Assembly (NCBI GenBank): GCA_963838845.1
Contig: CAWISR010000003.1
Coordinates: forward strand, 1,116,001 to 1,180,000
DNA length: 64,000 nt
Origin: CAVRXQ01 sp963838845
GTDB lineage: Bacteria > Actinomycetota > Acidimicrobiia > Acidimicrobiales > Bog-793
Direction of reading: 5' to 3'
Under the pieces are notes generated by a model. It had not been told where the DNA came from. It did not search any database and saw only the letters and a list, made by a program, of their open reading frames with translations. Made by a program: the position numbers and the translations under genes. Below, piece by piece: positions 33,231-41,452 of this stretch (position 1 is the first letter of the stretch; each line of letters begins with the position of its first letter).

Positions 33231-34855
33231 TGCCGAAGATTCTCAAGTTCGACGAGCAAGCGCGTCGTGGTCTCGAATCGGGGGTCAACAAGCTCGCCGA
33301 CACGGTGAAGGTGACGCTCGGGCCGAAGGGCCGCAACGTCGTGCTCGACAAGAAGTGGGGTGCGCCGACGATCACGAACGACGGCGTGACGATCGCGAAA
33401 GAGATCGAGCTCGACGACCCCTACGAGAACATGGGCGCGCAGTTGGTGCGCGAGGTCGCGACGAAAACGAACGACATCGCGGGTGACGGAACGACAACCG
33501 CGACCGTGCTCGCGCAGGCGCTCGTCCGCGAAGGGCTGCGCAACGTCGCCGCCGGCGCGAACCCGATGGCACTCAAGCGCGGCATCGAGCGCGGTGTCGC
33601 CGCCGCCGTCGAGTCGATCAAGTCCCAGGCACGCGAAATTGAGGGCCGCGCCGAGATCGCGCAGATCGCCGCCATCTCAGCGGCCGACCAGTCGATCGGT
33701 GAGGTGCTCGCCGACGCGATCGACAAGGTCGGCAAGGACGGCACGGTCACGGTCGAGGAATCGAACACCTTCGGACTCGAGCTCGAGTTCACCGAGGGAA
33801 TGCAGTTCGACAAGGGCTTCTTGTCGCCGTATTTCGTGACCGACCCCGAGCGGCAAGAGGCGGTGCTCGAGGATCCCTCGATCCTGCTCGTCGACTCGAA
33901 GGTCTCCGCGGTTCACGACCTTCTGCCGGTCCTCGAAAAGGTGATGCAGACGGGCAAGCCGCTGCTGCTCATCGCGGAAGACGTGGAAGGTGAGGCGCTC
34001 GCGACCTTGGTCGTGAACAAGATCCGCGGCACGTTCCAGTCCGTCGCGGTGAAGGCGCCGGCGTTCGGTGAACGGCGCAAGGCGACGCTCGCCGACATGG
34101 CGATCCTCACCGGTGGCCAGGTCGTCTCCGAAGAGGTCGGGCTCAAGCTCGAATCGGTGACGCTCGACGTCCTCGGGCGCGCACGCCGCGTCGTCGTCAC
34201 GAAGGACGACACGACGATCGTTGAGGGCGCGGGCAAGGCGGCGGACGTGAAGGCGCGAATCGCCCAGATCCGACGCGAGATCGACGAGACCGACTCCGAC
34301 TGGGATCGCGAAAAGCTCCAAGAGCGTCTGGCGAAGCTCGCCGCGGGTGTGGCGGTCGTCCGCGTCGGTGCCGCGACCGAGGTCGAGCTCAAGGAGAAGA
34401 AGCACCGCATCGAGGACGCGCTCAGCGCGACACGTGCCGCGATCGAAGAAGGGATCGTGGCTGGCGGTGGCACAGCGCTCCTCCGTAGCCGGGCGACCGT
34501 CGACGACAGAGCGTCGAAACTCTCGGGCGACGAGCAGACCGGGGCGTCGATCGTCTCCCGAGCGCTCGAAGAGCCGCTGCGATGGATCGCCATCAACGCT
34601 GGCTTCGAGGGATCGATGATGGTGCGCGATGTGGAAGCGCTCGAGGGGACGACGGGACTGAACGCCCTCACCGGCGCGTTGGAGGACCTCGTGAAGGCGG
34701 GGATCATCGATCCGGCGAAGGTCACGCGCTCGGCGCTGCAGAACGCGGCATCGATCGCGGCTCTGCTGCTCACCACCGAGGTACTCGTCGCCGACAAACC
34801 GGAGAAGAAGCCCGAGCCTGCGGCGGCCGGTGGCGGCGGCATGGGGATGATGTAG
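33230..34855 (+). CDS. groEL: Chaperonin GroEL
   Basis: GroEL folds proteins within its double-ring cavity. The 541-residue product has 'VTLGPKGRNVVLDKKWGAP', the ATP motif 'AGDGTTTATVLAQ', and the Gly-Met-rich tail 'GGGGMGMM' typical of the housekeeping chaperonin. No His-rich tail of the GroEL1 type is present. It is cotranscribed with groES, overlapping by one base, and followed by a strong terminator. Confidence 0.98.
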   Translation: MPKILKFDEQARRGLESGVNKLADTVKVTLGPKGRNVVLDKKWGAPTITNDGVTIAKEIELDDPYENMGAQLVREVATKTNDIAGDGTTTATVLAQALVREGLRNVAAGANPMALKRGIERGVAAAVESIKSQAREIEGRAEIAQIAAISAADQSIGEVLADAIDKVGKDGTVTVEESNTFGLELEFTEGMQFDKGFLSPYFVTDPERQEAVLEDPSILLVDSKVSAVHDLLPVLEKVMQTGKPLLLIAEDVEGEALATLVVNKIRGTFQSVAVKAPAFGERRKATLADMAILTGGQVVSEEVGLKLESVTLDVLGRARRVVVTKDDTTIVEGAGKAADVKARIAQIRREIDETDSDWDREKLQERLAKLAAGVAVVRVGAATEVELKEKKHRIEDALSATRAAIEEGIVAGGGTALLRSRATVDDRASKLSGDEQTGASIVSRALEEPLRWIAINAGFEGSMMVRDVEALEGTTGLNALTGALEDLVKAGIIDPAKVTRSALQNAASIAALLLTTEVLVADKPEKKPEPAAAGGGGMGMM

Positions 34856-34878
34856 GCGAAGCGACATCACGAATGGAC

Positions 34879-34901
34879 GGGGGCCGGCGAGTCCGGCCCC
34901 C
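34879..34901 (+). terminator. Terminator of groESL
   Basis: GGGGGCCGG at 34879-34887 and CCGGCCCCC at 34893-34901 form a perfect 9-bp stem with a five-base loop, followed by GTTT. The hairpin begins 24 bases after the groEL stop. The T-run is short, as often in G+C-rich genomes. Confidence 0.8.
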
Positions 34902-34939
34902 GTTTGCGTCTCAGTAAGGTCGGCCGACGTGTCGAAGCG

Positions 34940-35623
34940 ATGACCGCGCCGTATCGCCAGCACGTCCCGCGCCCTGACGACGCTCGACCGGGAAGTCGGC
35001 CGCGCTGGACCGAACTCGAAGCGGCGGATCGCGTGCACATTTCGGTGCAACGAGTGCGCGAAGTGTTCGCCTCTGTGCGCGCACCCGTGATCGCGGACGG
35101 TCCTGTCGAGGCGGCGGTCCTCGTCCTGATCGAGGAGCTCGGCGACGAGGCGAGTGTGCTGCTCATCCGGCGATCGGATCTCGTGCTCGACCCGGGGCAC
35201 ATCGCGTTTCCCGGCGGTCATGTCGAAGCGGGAGAGTCACCGCTCGACGCCGCACTGCGCGAGACCGAGGAGGAGATCGGCCTGCACCGCGCGGAGATCG
35301 AGGTGATCGGCGCGTTCCCGCCGATCGGGCGACGTCGCGGCGACGCGCGCGTCGCGCCCTTCGTCGGTCTCGTCCGGGGCCGGCCACTGCTCGTGCCCGA
35401 TCGCGACGAGGTCGCCGAGGTCTTCGAGGTCCCGATCGCTGCGCTCGCCGACGACGAGGCGTCGTGGCAGGAGGTCTGGGCGATGGGATCCGACGACGTC
35501 GAGATGACCTTTTTCGGGGGGATACCCGAGCTCGGCTCGGAGCTTGTCTGGGGGCTTTCGGCGCGCATCCTCTCGGCGTTGCTCGTCCGCGTTCTCCTCG
35601 GCGGAGAAAAGGCCACAGTGTAG
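34940..35623 (+). CDS. Nudix hydrolase, CoA-pyrophosphatase-like
   Basis: The 227-residue product has a full Nudix box, 'GGHVEAGESPLDAAL' followed by 'RETEEEIGL' (GX5EX7REUXEEXGU). The preceding 'RRSDLVLDPGHIAFPGG' is the segment found in CoA-pyrophosphatase (NudL-type) enzymes. It likely hydrolyses CoA or a related nucleoside diphosphate derivative. The ATG at 34940 is preferred; the open frame upstream runs back into the groEL terminator. It lies just after that terminator and probably has its own promoter. Confidence 0.85.
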   Translation: MTAPYRQHVPRPDDARPGSRPRWTELEAADRVHISVQRVREVFASVRAPVIADGPVEAAVLVLIEELGDEASVLLIRRSDLVLDPGHIAFPGGHVEAGESPLDAALRETEEEIGLHRAEIEVIGAFPPIGRRRGDARVAPFVGLVRGRPLLVPDRDEVAEVFEVPIAALADDEASWQEVWAMGSDDVEMTFFGGIPELGSELVWGLSARILSALLVRVLLGGEKATV

Positions 35624-35685
35624 CCTCGCCGCGGCGCGCGCCGAGGTCGGAGCGGTCGACACCCAGCAGACGGGGGCGGAATCCG

Positions 35686-36819
35686 GTGGCAGACGTCGAG
35701 ATCGGCATGGGCAAGAGTGCCCGGCGCGCGTTCGGCCTCGACGAGCTCGCGATCGTGCCGTCGAGGCGGACTCGCGATGCGAATGACGTCGACATCTCCT
35801 GGCAGTTCGAGGCGTTCCGCTTCGACCTGCCCTTCATCGCCGCACCCCGGGACGGGATCGTCGGACCTTCGTCCGCCGCGGCGATCGACGCCGCCGGGGG
35901 GCTCGCCTGTCTTGACCTGGAGGGGCTGTGGACGCGGTACGAAGACCCGCTGCCGGTCCTTGAAGAGATCGCCGCCGCACCTCCGGCCGAAGTGACGCGA
36001 CGAGTCCAAGCGGCGTACGCGCAACCCGTTCGTCCGGAGTTCATCAGCGAACGCGTCCGAGCCATCGCCGCCGAAGGCGCCGTCGCCTGCGGCGCGGTGA
36101 CGCCGCAACGTGCCGAGGAACTCGTCCCCGCGGCGATCGACGGCGGCCTCGACGTGCTCGTCATCGCCGGGATCAGCGTTTCGGCGGAGCACGTGTCACG
36201 CTCGAGCGTCACGCTCGATCTCGAGAAGTTCATCCGCTCCCTCGACCTGCCAGTCATCGTCGGGGGCTGTTCGTCGTACGCTGCCGCGCTGCACCTGATG
36301 CGCACCGGCGCGATGGGGGTTCTCGTCGGCGTCGGACCGGGGGAGTCGCCCGCCGCCTCCCGGCGCGTCCTCGGCGTCGGTGTGCCGATCGCCACAGCGA
36401 TCGCCGACGCGGCCGGCGCGCGCAGTCGCCACCTGGAGGAGACGGGGTTCTACGTCCAGGTGATCGCCGACGCGCCGATCGCCGAGGGCGGTGACCTGGC
36501 GGCAGCGTTTGCATGCGGCGCCGACGCCGTGATGCTCGCGTCCCCGCTCGCGGCGGCGAAGGAAGCACCCGGTATGGGTCGATACGCCGCCGCCGCCGCC
36601 GGCCACCCGCGCCTGCCGCGCAGCGGCCTCGTCGAGGTCCCGGTGCTCGGCAGCTTGTCCGAGATTCTCACCGGCCCCGCGCACGACCCGAGCGGAAGGA
36701 CGAACCTCTTCGGCGCGCTCCGCGCCGCGATGGCGCTTTCTGGGTTCCAGACGATTCGTGAGTTCCACAAGGCGTCCGTCGTCGTCGCTCCGCGTCGATC
36801 GGGGTCGTCGAGCACGTGA
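35686..36819 (+). CDS. guaB3: GuaB3-family IMP-dehydrogenase-related protein
   Basis: The 377-residue product starts 'VADVEIGMGKSARRAFGLDE', close to mycobacterial GuaB3, and has an IMPDH-like barrel with 'VPIATAIADAAGARSRHLEE' and 'ACGADAVMLASPLAAAKE'. The catalytic-cysteine loop of IMP dehydrogenase is replaced: 'VGVGPGESPAASRRVLG' has no Cys, as in other actinobacterial GuaB3 proteins, so it should not carry out the standard reaction. The cystathionine-beta-synthase domains are also absent. The start is GTG at 35686. A true guaB is not in the window; guaA is 12 kb downstream. Confidence 0.9.
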   Translation: MADVEIGMGKSARRAFGLDELAIVPSRRTRDANDVDISWQFEAFRFDLPFIAAPRDGIVGPSSAAAIDAAGGLACLDLEGLWTRYEDPLPVLEEIAAAPPAEVTRRVQAAYAQPVRPEFISERVRAIAAEGAVACGAVTPQRAEELVPAAIDGGLDVLVIAGISVSAEHVSRSSVTLDLEKFIRSLDLPVIVGGCSSYAAALHLMRTGAMGVLVGVGPGESPAASRRVLGVGVPIATAIADAAGARSRHLEETGFYVQVIADAPIAEGGDLAAAFACGADAVMLASPLAAAKEAPGMGRYAAAAAGHPRLPRSGLVEVPVLGSLSEILTGPAHDPSGRTNLFGALRAAMALSGFQTIREFHKASVVVAPRRSGSSST

Positions 36820-39377
36820 GCGACGACAGCACTCCGTCGAGTGGAGAAGGTCTCGGGGCCGTCGAGGATGTGAGCGAGGACGTCACTCCCTCGAGGCGAG
36901 GAGCTCTCGGGGCCTTCTTTCGGTGGCGCTATCGCACGGACGTGCTCGGCGTCGCGATCGTCATCGTCGTCGCGCTCTTATACCTGTCGCCCTCGGTGAA
37001 GGACGGCTTCAGCTTCGGCCCGACGGATCTCGTCTCTGGCGCGTCGGTGCTCACGCAGTCCCTCTTCACGGTTCTCGTGCACAACCACCCGACAGTTCTC
37101 TCGCACAACCACCTGGCCGGCGACGTCGGTGACCAGGGTGTGCCGTGGAACGCGATCGATTGGCGCATCGTGCACGAGGGCTCGATCCCACTGTGGAACT
37201 CGACGGCCGGGACTGGGCTTCCCCAGCTGTTCAATTTCGAGTCGGCGGCGCTCGCGCTGCCGACGTTGATCGCCTACCTCTTCCCGCTCTCCGCCTCGTT
37301 CCTCGTCACCGTGCTCGGCAAGTTGTTGATCGCCGGCATCGGCACCTACGTGTGCTGTCGTGTCCTTGGGACGAGAGCCGCCGGCGCGACCTTGGGCGGG
37401 ATCTCGTTCATGTTGTCGGGAAGCTTTGCCGGGTGGCTCGGGTGGTCAATCTCGGGGCCGGTCGCGTGGTCGGGCTTCATCCTCGCCGGCGTCGTCATCG
37501 CGTACCGGTCGCGCCGAAGAGCGCGTGATCTCTGGTTGCTAGCGGTGTCGGTCGCGTTCGCGATCTACGGGGGATTCCCCGAGATGTACGTGATCATGGG
37601 GCCGGCTCTGCTCGGCGCGGCCGGCGTCGCGGCTCTCCTCATCTTCGTTCGCGACCACAAGCTCTACTGGCGCGGCATCGGGCGCGTCCTCGCCGGTTCC
37701 GTTGCCGGCTTCGCGCTGTCGGCGCCGTTGTGGCTGCCGGGGATCTCGGTCGTCAAGCACTCGGCGCGCTCGACCAAGCACCTCGACGGCGGACTCGTGG
37801 CACCACTGCTGCACCTCATGTTCGTGCAGGGGTACTACGGCCTGCCGATCCAGGGCAGCGTCTGGTTCACGAATCTGAGCAACTACTACGAGTCAGCCGC
37901 CTACCTCGGCATCGTCGCGATCGTCTGCGCGGCGCTCGGAGTCGTGCTCTGTGTCCGCCGTCCGATCATCATCGGTCTCTCGCTCGCCGGCTTCGGGACG
38001 CTCATCGCCTGTTACGACATCTTCGGCGGGATCGGCAAGACGATCTTCAGCGACATCGGGCTCGGTGCGGTCGCCGTCCACCGCGGCTTGCCGGTCTTCG
38101 AATTCTGCGTCGCCGTCGTGGCGGGCATCGGGTTGGACGCGCTTTTACGCCGATTCACCGAGCGAAGGGTGCAGATCGTCTTTTTGGTCATCCTCGCGGC
38201 GGTGTCGTTCGAGGTCATCGAGCTGTGGAGGTGGGTCGACCTCCCGTCGCTCGACGCGCTCGATCGTGCGTTGCGCACATCAAGCCGTGCGTTGCCCACA
38301 CCAAGCCTCCGCGCGTTGCGCACATCAAGCCTCGTTTGGCCGACGTGGACGACAGGGATGCTCATCGTCGTCGCGCTGGTGTTCGTCGCCGTGCCGAAGC
38401 GATCCGAGATCTTGCGGCGCTGGGTCCCAAGAGCGGTCGCGGCGCTGTTCGTCGGCACGCAGGGTGCGTTCTTGGTCATCGCCGGAGTCGGCATCAACAG
38501 CTACTTCAAGAACCCGTTCCCGACGGATCCGGCGGTGAAGACAGTGGCGCGCATCGTCGGCGGCGGCATGCTCGCGGCGGACACGCCGAACGTGAACTGC
38601 CTCAACCTGCCACCGGCGCGGGCGAACAAACCTTGCGGCGTCCGGATGTGGGAGGGCTACGGCTTCATCGCGAACGTGCAAGGTGGCTACGACATCGACG
38701 AGCTCGCGATGCACGACCCGATCATCCCCCAGCGTTACTTCGATGCCTGGCCGGTGCCGGACGCCGGTCAGGTGTTCAAGGGGAACGTCGGTTTCTTCTC
38801 GCCGTCGATCACCTCGGTCGCGCTCGCCCGCCGCTACGGCGTGACGGCGGTGCTGCTGCCGCCGGGACACCCACTGCCGAAGGGGATGAACCTCGTCGCC
38901 GAGGTGCCGGTCGGAGGAAACAACAAGATCGAGCTGGCGACGGTGCCCGACTCGTCGCGTTTCGCCTTTGTCGGCAAGCCGAGCGCAAAGCAAGCGACCG
39001 TCCTTTCGTACACGCAGACGAACGACGCGACGTACACCCTCAACGTCGACGTCCCCGAAACGTCGACCCTCTTTTTGCATCTCACCTACTTCTCCGGCTG
39101 GCACGTCACCGCCGATGGCCACCCACTGAAGGTCACGCCCTTCGAAGGGATGTTCGAGGTCCGCGTTCCAGCCGGAACGACGAGGGTCACCGCCCACTAC
39201 TGGCCGCGGACCTTTACCGAAGGGATCGTGCTCGCAGCCGTCGCCCTCGCCGCGCTCGCCTTCTGGCCGGCACTGCCGTTTGTAGGCTCGGCCGGAAGGG
39301 CGCTCGTCGTGGGGATTCGCCGCCGACGTGGCGACCGAACGGCGCCGCCGTCCGACGAGGGGGAGGTGCAGCCTTGA
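36816..39377 (+). CDS. YfhO-like polytopic membrane protein (GT-C fold type)
   Basis: The 853-residue protein has a charged N-terminal tail, about a dozen membrane segments, a loop early after TM1 with 'SIPLWNSTAGTGLPQLFNFE' typical of YfhO-family proteins, a large predicted extracytoplasmic domain (about residues 575-800), and a last membrane helix before a basic tail. YfhO members are thought to glycosylate lipoteichoic acid or other envelope polymers in Firmicutes; the role here is unknown. The GTG start overlaps guaB3 by 4 bp. A short tandem repeat lies in one loop. Confidence 0.82.
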   Translation: MSDDSTPSSGEGLGAVEDVSEDVTPSRRGALGAFFRWRYRTDVLGVAIVIVVALLYLSPSVKDGFSFGPTDLVSGASVLTQSLFTVLVHNHPTVLSHNHLAGDVGDQGVPWNAIDWRIVHEGSIPLWNSTAGTGLPQLFNFESAALALPTLIAYLFPLSASFLVTVLGKLLIAGIGTYVCCRVLGTRAAGATLGGISFMLSGSFAGWLGWSISGPVAWSGFILAGVVIAYRSRRRARDLWLLAVSVAFAIYGGFPEMYVIMGPALLGAAGVAALLIFVRDHKLYWRGIGRVLAGSVAGFALSAPLWLPGISVVKHSARSTKHLDGGLVAPLLHLMFVQGYYGLPIQGSVWFTNLSNYYESAAYLGIVAIVCAALGVVLCVRRPIIIGLSLAGFGTLIACYDIFGGIGKTIFSDIGLGAVAVHRGLPVFEFCVAVVAGIGLDALLRRFTERRVQIVFLVILAAVSFEVIELWRWVDLPSLDALDRALRTSSRALPTPSLRALRTSSLVWPTWTTGMLIVVALVFVAVPKRSEILRRWVPRAVAALFVGTQGAFLVIAGVGINSYFKNPFPTDPAVKTVARIVGGGMLAADTPNVNCLNLPPARANKPCGVRMWEGYGFIANVQGGYDIDELAMHDPIIPQRYFDAWPVPDAGQVFKGNVGFFSPSITSVALARRYGVTAVLLPPGHPLPKGMNLVAEVPVGGNNKIELATVPDSSRFAFVGKPSAKQATVLSYTQTNDATYTLNVDVPETSTLFLHLTYFSGWHVTADGHPLKVTPFEGMFEVRVPAGTTRVTAHYWPRTFTEGIVLAAVALAALAFWPALPFVGSAGRALVVGIRRRRGDRTAPPSDEGEVQP
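38265..38330 (+). repeat. Degenerate 21-bp tandem repeat within the YfhO-like gene
   Basis: Three copies of about 21 bases start at 38265, 38286 and 38310, with the core CGTTGC(G/C)CACA(T/C)CAAGC; the third is offset by three extra bases, so the reading frame is kept. They encode the series RALRTSS / RALPTPSL / RALRTSSL in a loop between two membrane segments. Confidence 0.85.
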
Positions 39378-39460
39378 CGAGGTCATTCGCCGCCGGCCTG
39401 GTCAGTCGGGATTTCGAACTAGTTTGACTTCCTAGAAAGTTGCGTTTTCGAGGAGGAGCG

Positions 39461-40639
39461 ATGACCGGAAGCGTCATCATCGCCGGCGCCCGCACGCCGA
39501 TCGGCAAGCTGTCGGGCGCGCTCGCCACGCTGAAAGCGGTCGACCTCGGGGCGATCGCGATCGCCGAGGCGCTCGTCCGGGCGGGGGTCGACCCAGCGGC
39601 GGTGGACTACGTCGTCATGGGCCACGTCCTGCAAGCAGGACAGGGCCAGGACACGGCGCGCCAGGCGGCGGTGAAGGCCGGCATCCCGATGTCGACGCCG
39701 GAGACGACGGTGAACAAGGTTTGCCTCTCCGGATTGAACGCCATCCATCTCGCCGACTTGATGGTGCGCGCCGGCGATGCGGACCTCGTCGTCGCCGGCG
39801 GGATGGAATCGATGACGAACGCGCCGTACGTGCTGCCCGGCGCGCGCGCCGGATTCCGCTTCGGCGATCAAGCCGTGCTCGACGTGATCCAAGTCGACGG
39901 GCTTGTCTCGTCCTTCCAGCATTTCTTGATGGGCGAGGGGACGGATCACGACGCCAGGGCCGCCGGTATCTCGAGGGAGCGCCAAGACGAGATCGCGTTG
40001 AAGTCGAACGAGCGCGCCGCCGACGCCATCGCGTCCGGTCGCTTCGGCGAAGAGATCGTGCCGGTGACGGTGACCGACCGGCGGGGGTCGGTCGTCGTCG
40101 ATGCCGACGAGGGCGTGCGGCCGAACACCACCGCCGAGGGTCTCGCCTCGTTGAAGCCGGCGTTCGTCCCGGACGGCACCGTCACCGCCGGCAACGCGAG
40201 CCAGATCTCCGACGGGGCGGCGGCGGTGGTCGTCACCTCGCCCCGTCGCGCCGAGGAGCTTGGCGTCGAGCCGCTGGCCGAACTCATCGCCTACGGACAG
40301 GTCGCCGGCCCGAGCGAGTCGCTGCTCACCCAGCCCTCGCGCGCCATCCTCGACGCGACGAAGCGAGGCGGACTTTCGCTCTCGGACATCGACCTGTTCG
40401 AGATCAACGAGGCCTTTGCCGCCGTTTCCGCAGCCTCGATCGACGACCTCAGCGTCTCAGACGACGTCGTCAACGTGAACGGTGGTGCGATCGCGCTCGG
40501 CCACCCGATCGGCATGTCCGGGACGCGCCTCGCCCTCACGCTCGCGTACGAGCTTCGACGCCGCGGAGGAGGCGTGGGTGCGGCGGCGCTCTGCGGCGGC
40601 GGCGGACAGGGCGACGCGCTGATTCTGCGCACGCTCTGA
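39461..40639 (+). CDS. Acetyl-CoA C-acetyltransferase (thiolase)
   Basis: The 392-residue product is a biosynthetic-type thiolase that joins two acetyl-CoA to acetoacetyl-CoA or performs the reverse cleavage. The nucleophile is C88 in 'NKVCLSGLNAIHL'; 'NEAFAAVS', 'GGAIALGHPIGMSGTR' (His) and 'CGGGGQGDALIL' (second Cys) complete the active site. It is closest in sequence to mycobacterial FadA4. The ATG has AGGAGG immediately upstream (39451-39456). It may act with the 3-oxoacid CoA-transferase encoded at 46544-47946. Confidence 0.95.
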   Translation: MTGSVIIAGARTPIGKLSGALATLKAVDLGAIAIAEALVRAGVDPAAVDYVVMGHVLQAGQGQDTARQAAVKAGIPMSTPETTVNKVCLSGLNAIHLADLMVRAGDADLVVAGGMESMTNAPYVLPGARAGFRFGDQAVLDVIQVDGLVSSFQHFLMGEGTDHDARAAGISRERQDEIALKSNERAADAIASGRFGEEIVPVTVTDRRGSVVVDADEGVRPNTTAEGLASLKPAFVPDGTVTAGNASQISDGAAAVVVTSPRRAEELGVEPLAELIAYGQVAGPSESLLTQPSRAILDATKRGGLSLSDIDLFEINEAFAAVSAASIDDLSVSDDVVNVNGGAIALGHPIGMSGTRLALTLAYELRRRGGGVGAAALCGGGGQGDALILRTL

Positions 40640-40665
40640 GCACGTCGATCTGACGCCACGCGCCG

Positions 40666-41436
40666 ATGGACCTCGGCGCGTGGTCGTACGTGCTCGCCGG
40701 GCTGGCGGGTGTCGCCGCCGGCGCGGTGAACGCCCTCGCCGGAGGTGGGACGCTCGTCAGCTTTCCTGTCCTCGTCGGCCTCGGACTGCCCGCGGTGCGG
40801 GCGAACGTGACGAATCTCATCGCGCTGACGCCGGGCTACGTCGCCGGGACCGCCGCGCAGCGCCAGGATCTCGCGGGCCAGGCGCGTACGCTGCGCGTCC
40901 TTCTCCCCGTCGCAGCGGCCGGAGGCCTTGTCGGTTCGATCATCCTCGTCAACACCTCCGCGTCGTCGTTTCGCGACGCGGTGCCCTACCTGCTCGTCTT
41001 CTCGAGCGTTCTCCTCGGCGCGCAAGGCCCGGTGCGCGCGTTCCTCGCTCGCCGCGTCGAGCGGTCGCGTCCCACGTCGCGTAGCGCGGTCGGATTACCG
41101 ATCGTCTTCGGCACCTTCGCCTCTTCCGTCTACGGCGGATACTTCGGCGCGGGACTAGGCATCATGCTGCTCGCGCTGATGGGGCTCTTCTTAGAAGAGA
41201 GCCTGCTTAGACTCAACGCGCTGAAACAGGGGTTGTCGTTCGTCATCAGCCTCGTCGCCGCGATCTTCCTTGCCGTGACGGCGCACGTGGCGTGGAACTA
41301 CGTGGCCGTGCTCGCCCCGTGTGCGGTCGTCGGCGGATCGGCCGGCGGAAAGCTCGTGCGCGTCGTGCCCGCGGGTGCGTTGCGTCTCATCGTCGTCTTG
41401 GTCGGGATCGCCGTCGCGATCCGCTATTGGGTCTGA
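40666..41436 (+). CDS. TauE/SafE-family membrane permease
   Basis: The 256-residue protein has about eight hydrophobic segments, the N-terminal motif 'AGAVNALAGGGTLVSFPVLV' and the second-half motif 'GGYFGAGLGIMLLALMG', which are the paired glycine-rich signatures of the TauE/SafE (DUF81) family. Members export sulfite, sulfoacetate or other organic anions. The substrate cannot be predicted. It begins 27 bases after the thiolase and may share its transcript. Confidence 0.9.
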   Translation: MDLGAWSYVLAGLAGVAAGAVNALAGGGTLVSFPVLVGLGLPAVRANVTNLIALTPGYVAGTAAQRQDLAGQARTLRVLLPVAAAGGLVGSIILVNTSASSFRDAVPYLLVFSSVLLGAQGPVRAFLARRVERSRPTSRSAVGLPIVFGTFASSVYGGYFGAGLGIMLLALMGLFLEESLLRLNALKQGLSFVISLVAAIFLAVTAHVAWNYVAVLAPCAVVGGSAGGKLVRVVPAGALRLIVVLVGIAVAIRYWV

Positions 41437-41452
41437 CCCGAGACTCGGGCCG

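Noticed and set aside
39423..39429. TTGACTT before the thiolase gene as a -35 box
   Set aside because: A -10 at the proper distance would fall inside or next to the ribosome-binding site, so the arrangement does not make sense as a promoter.
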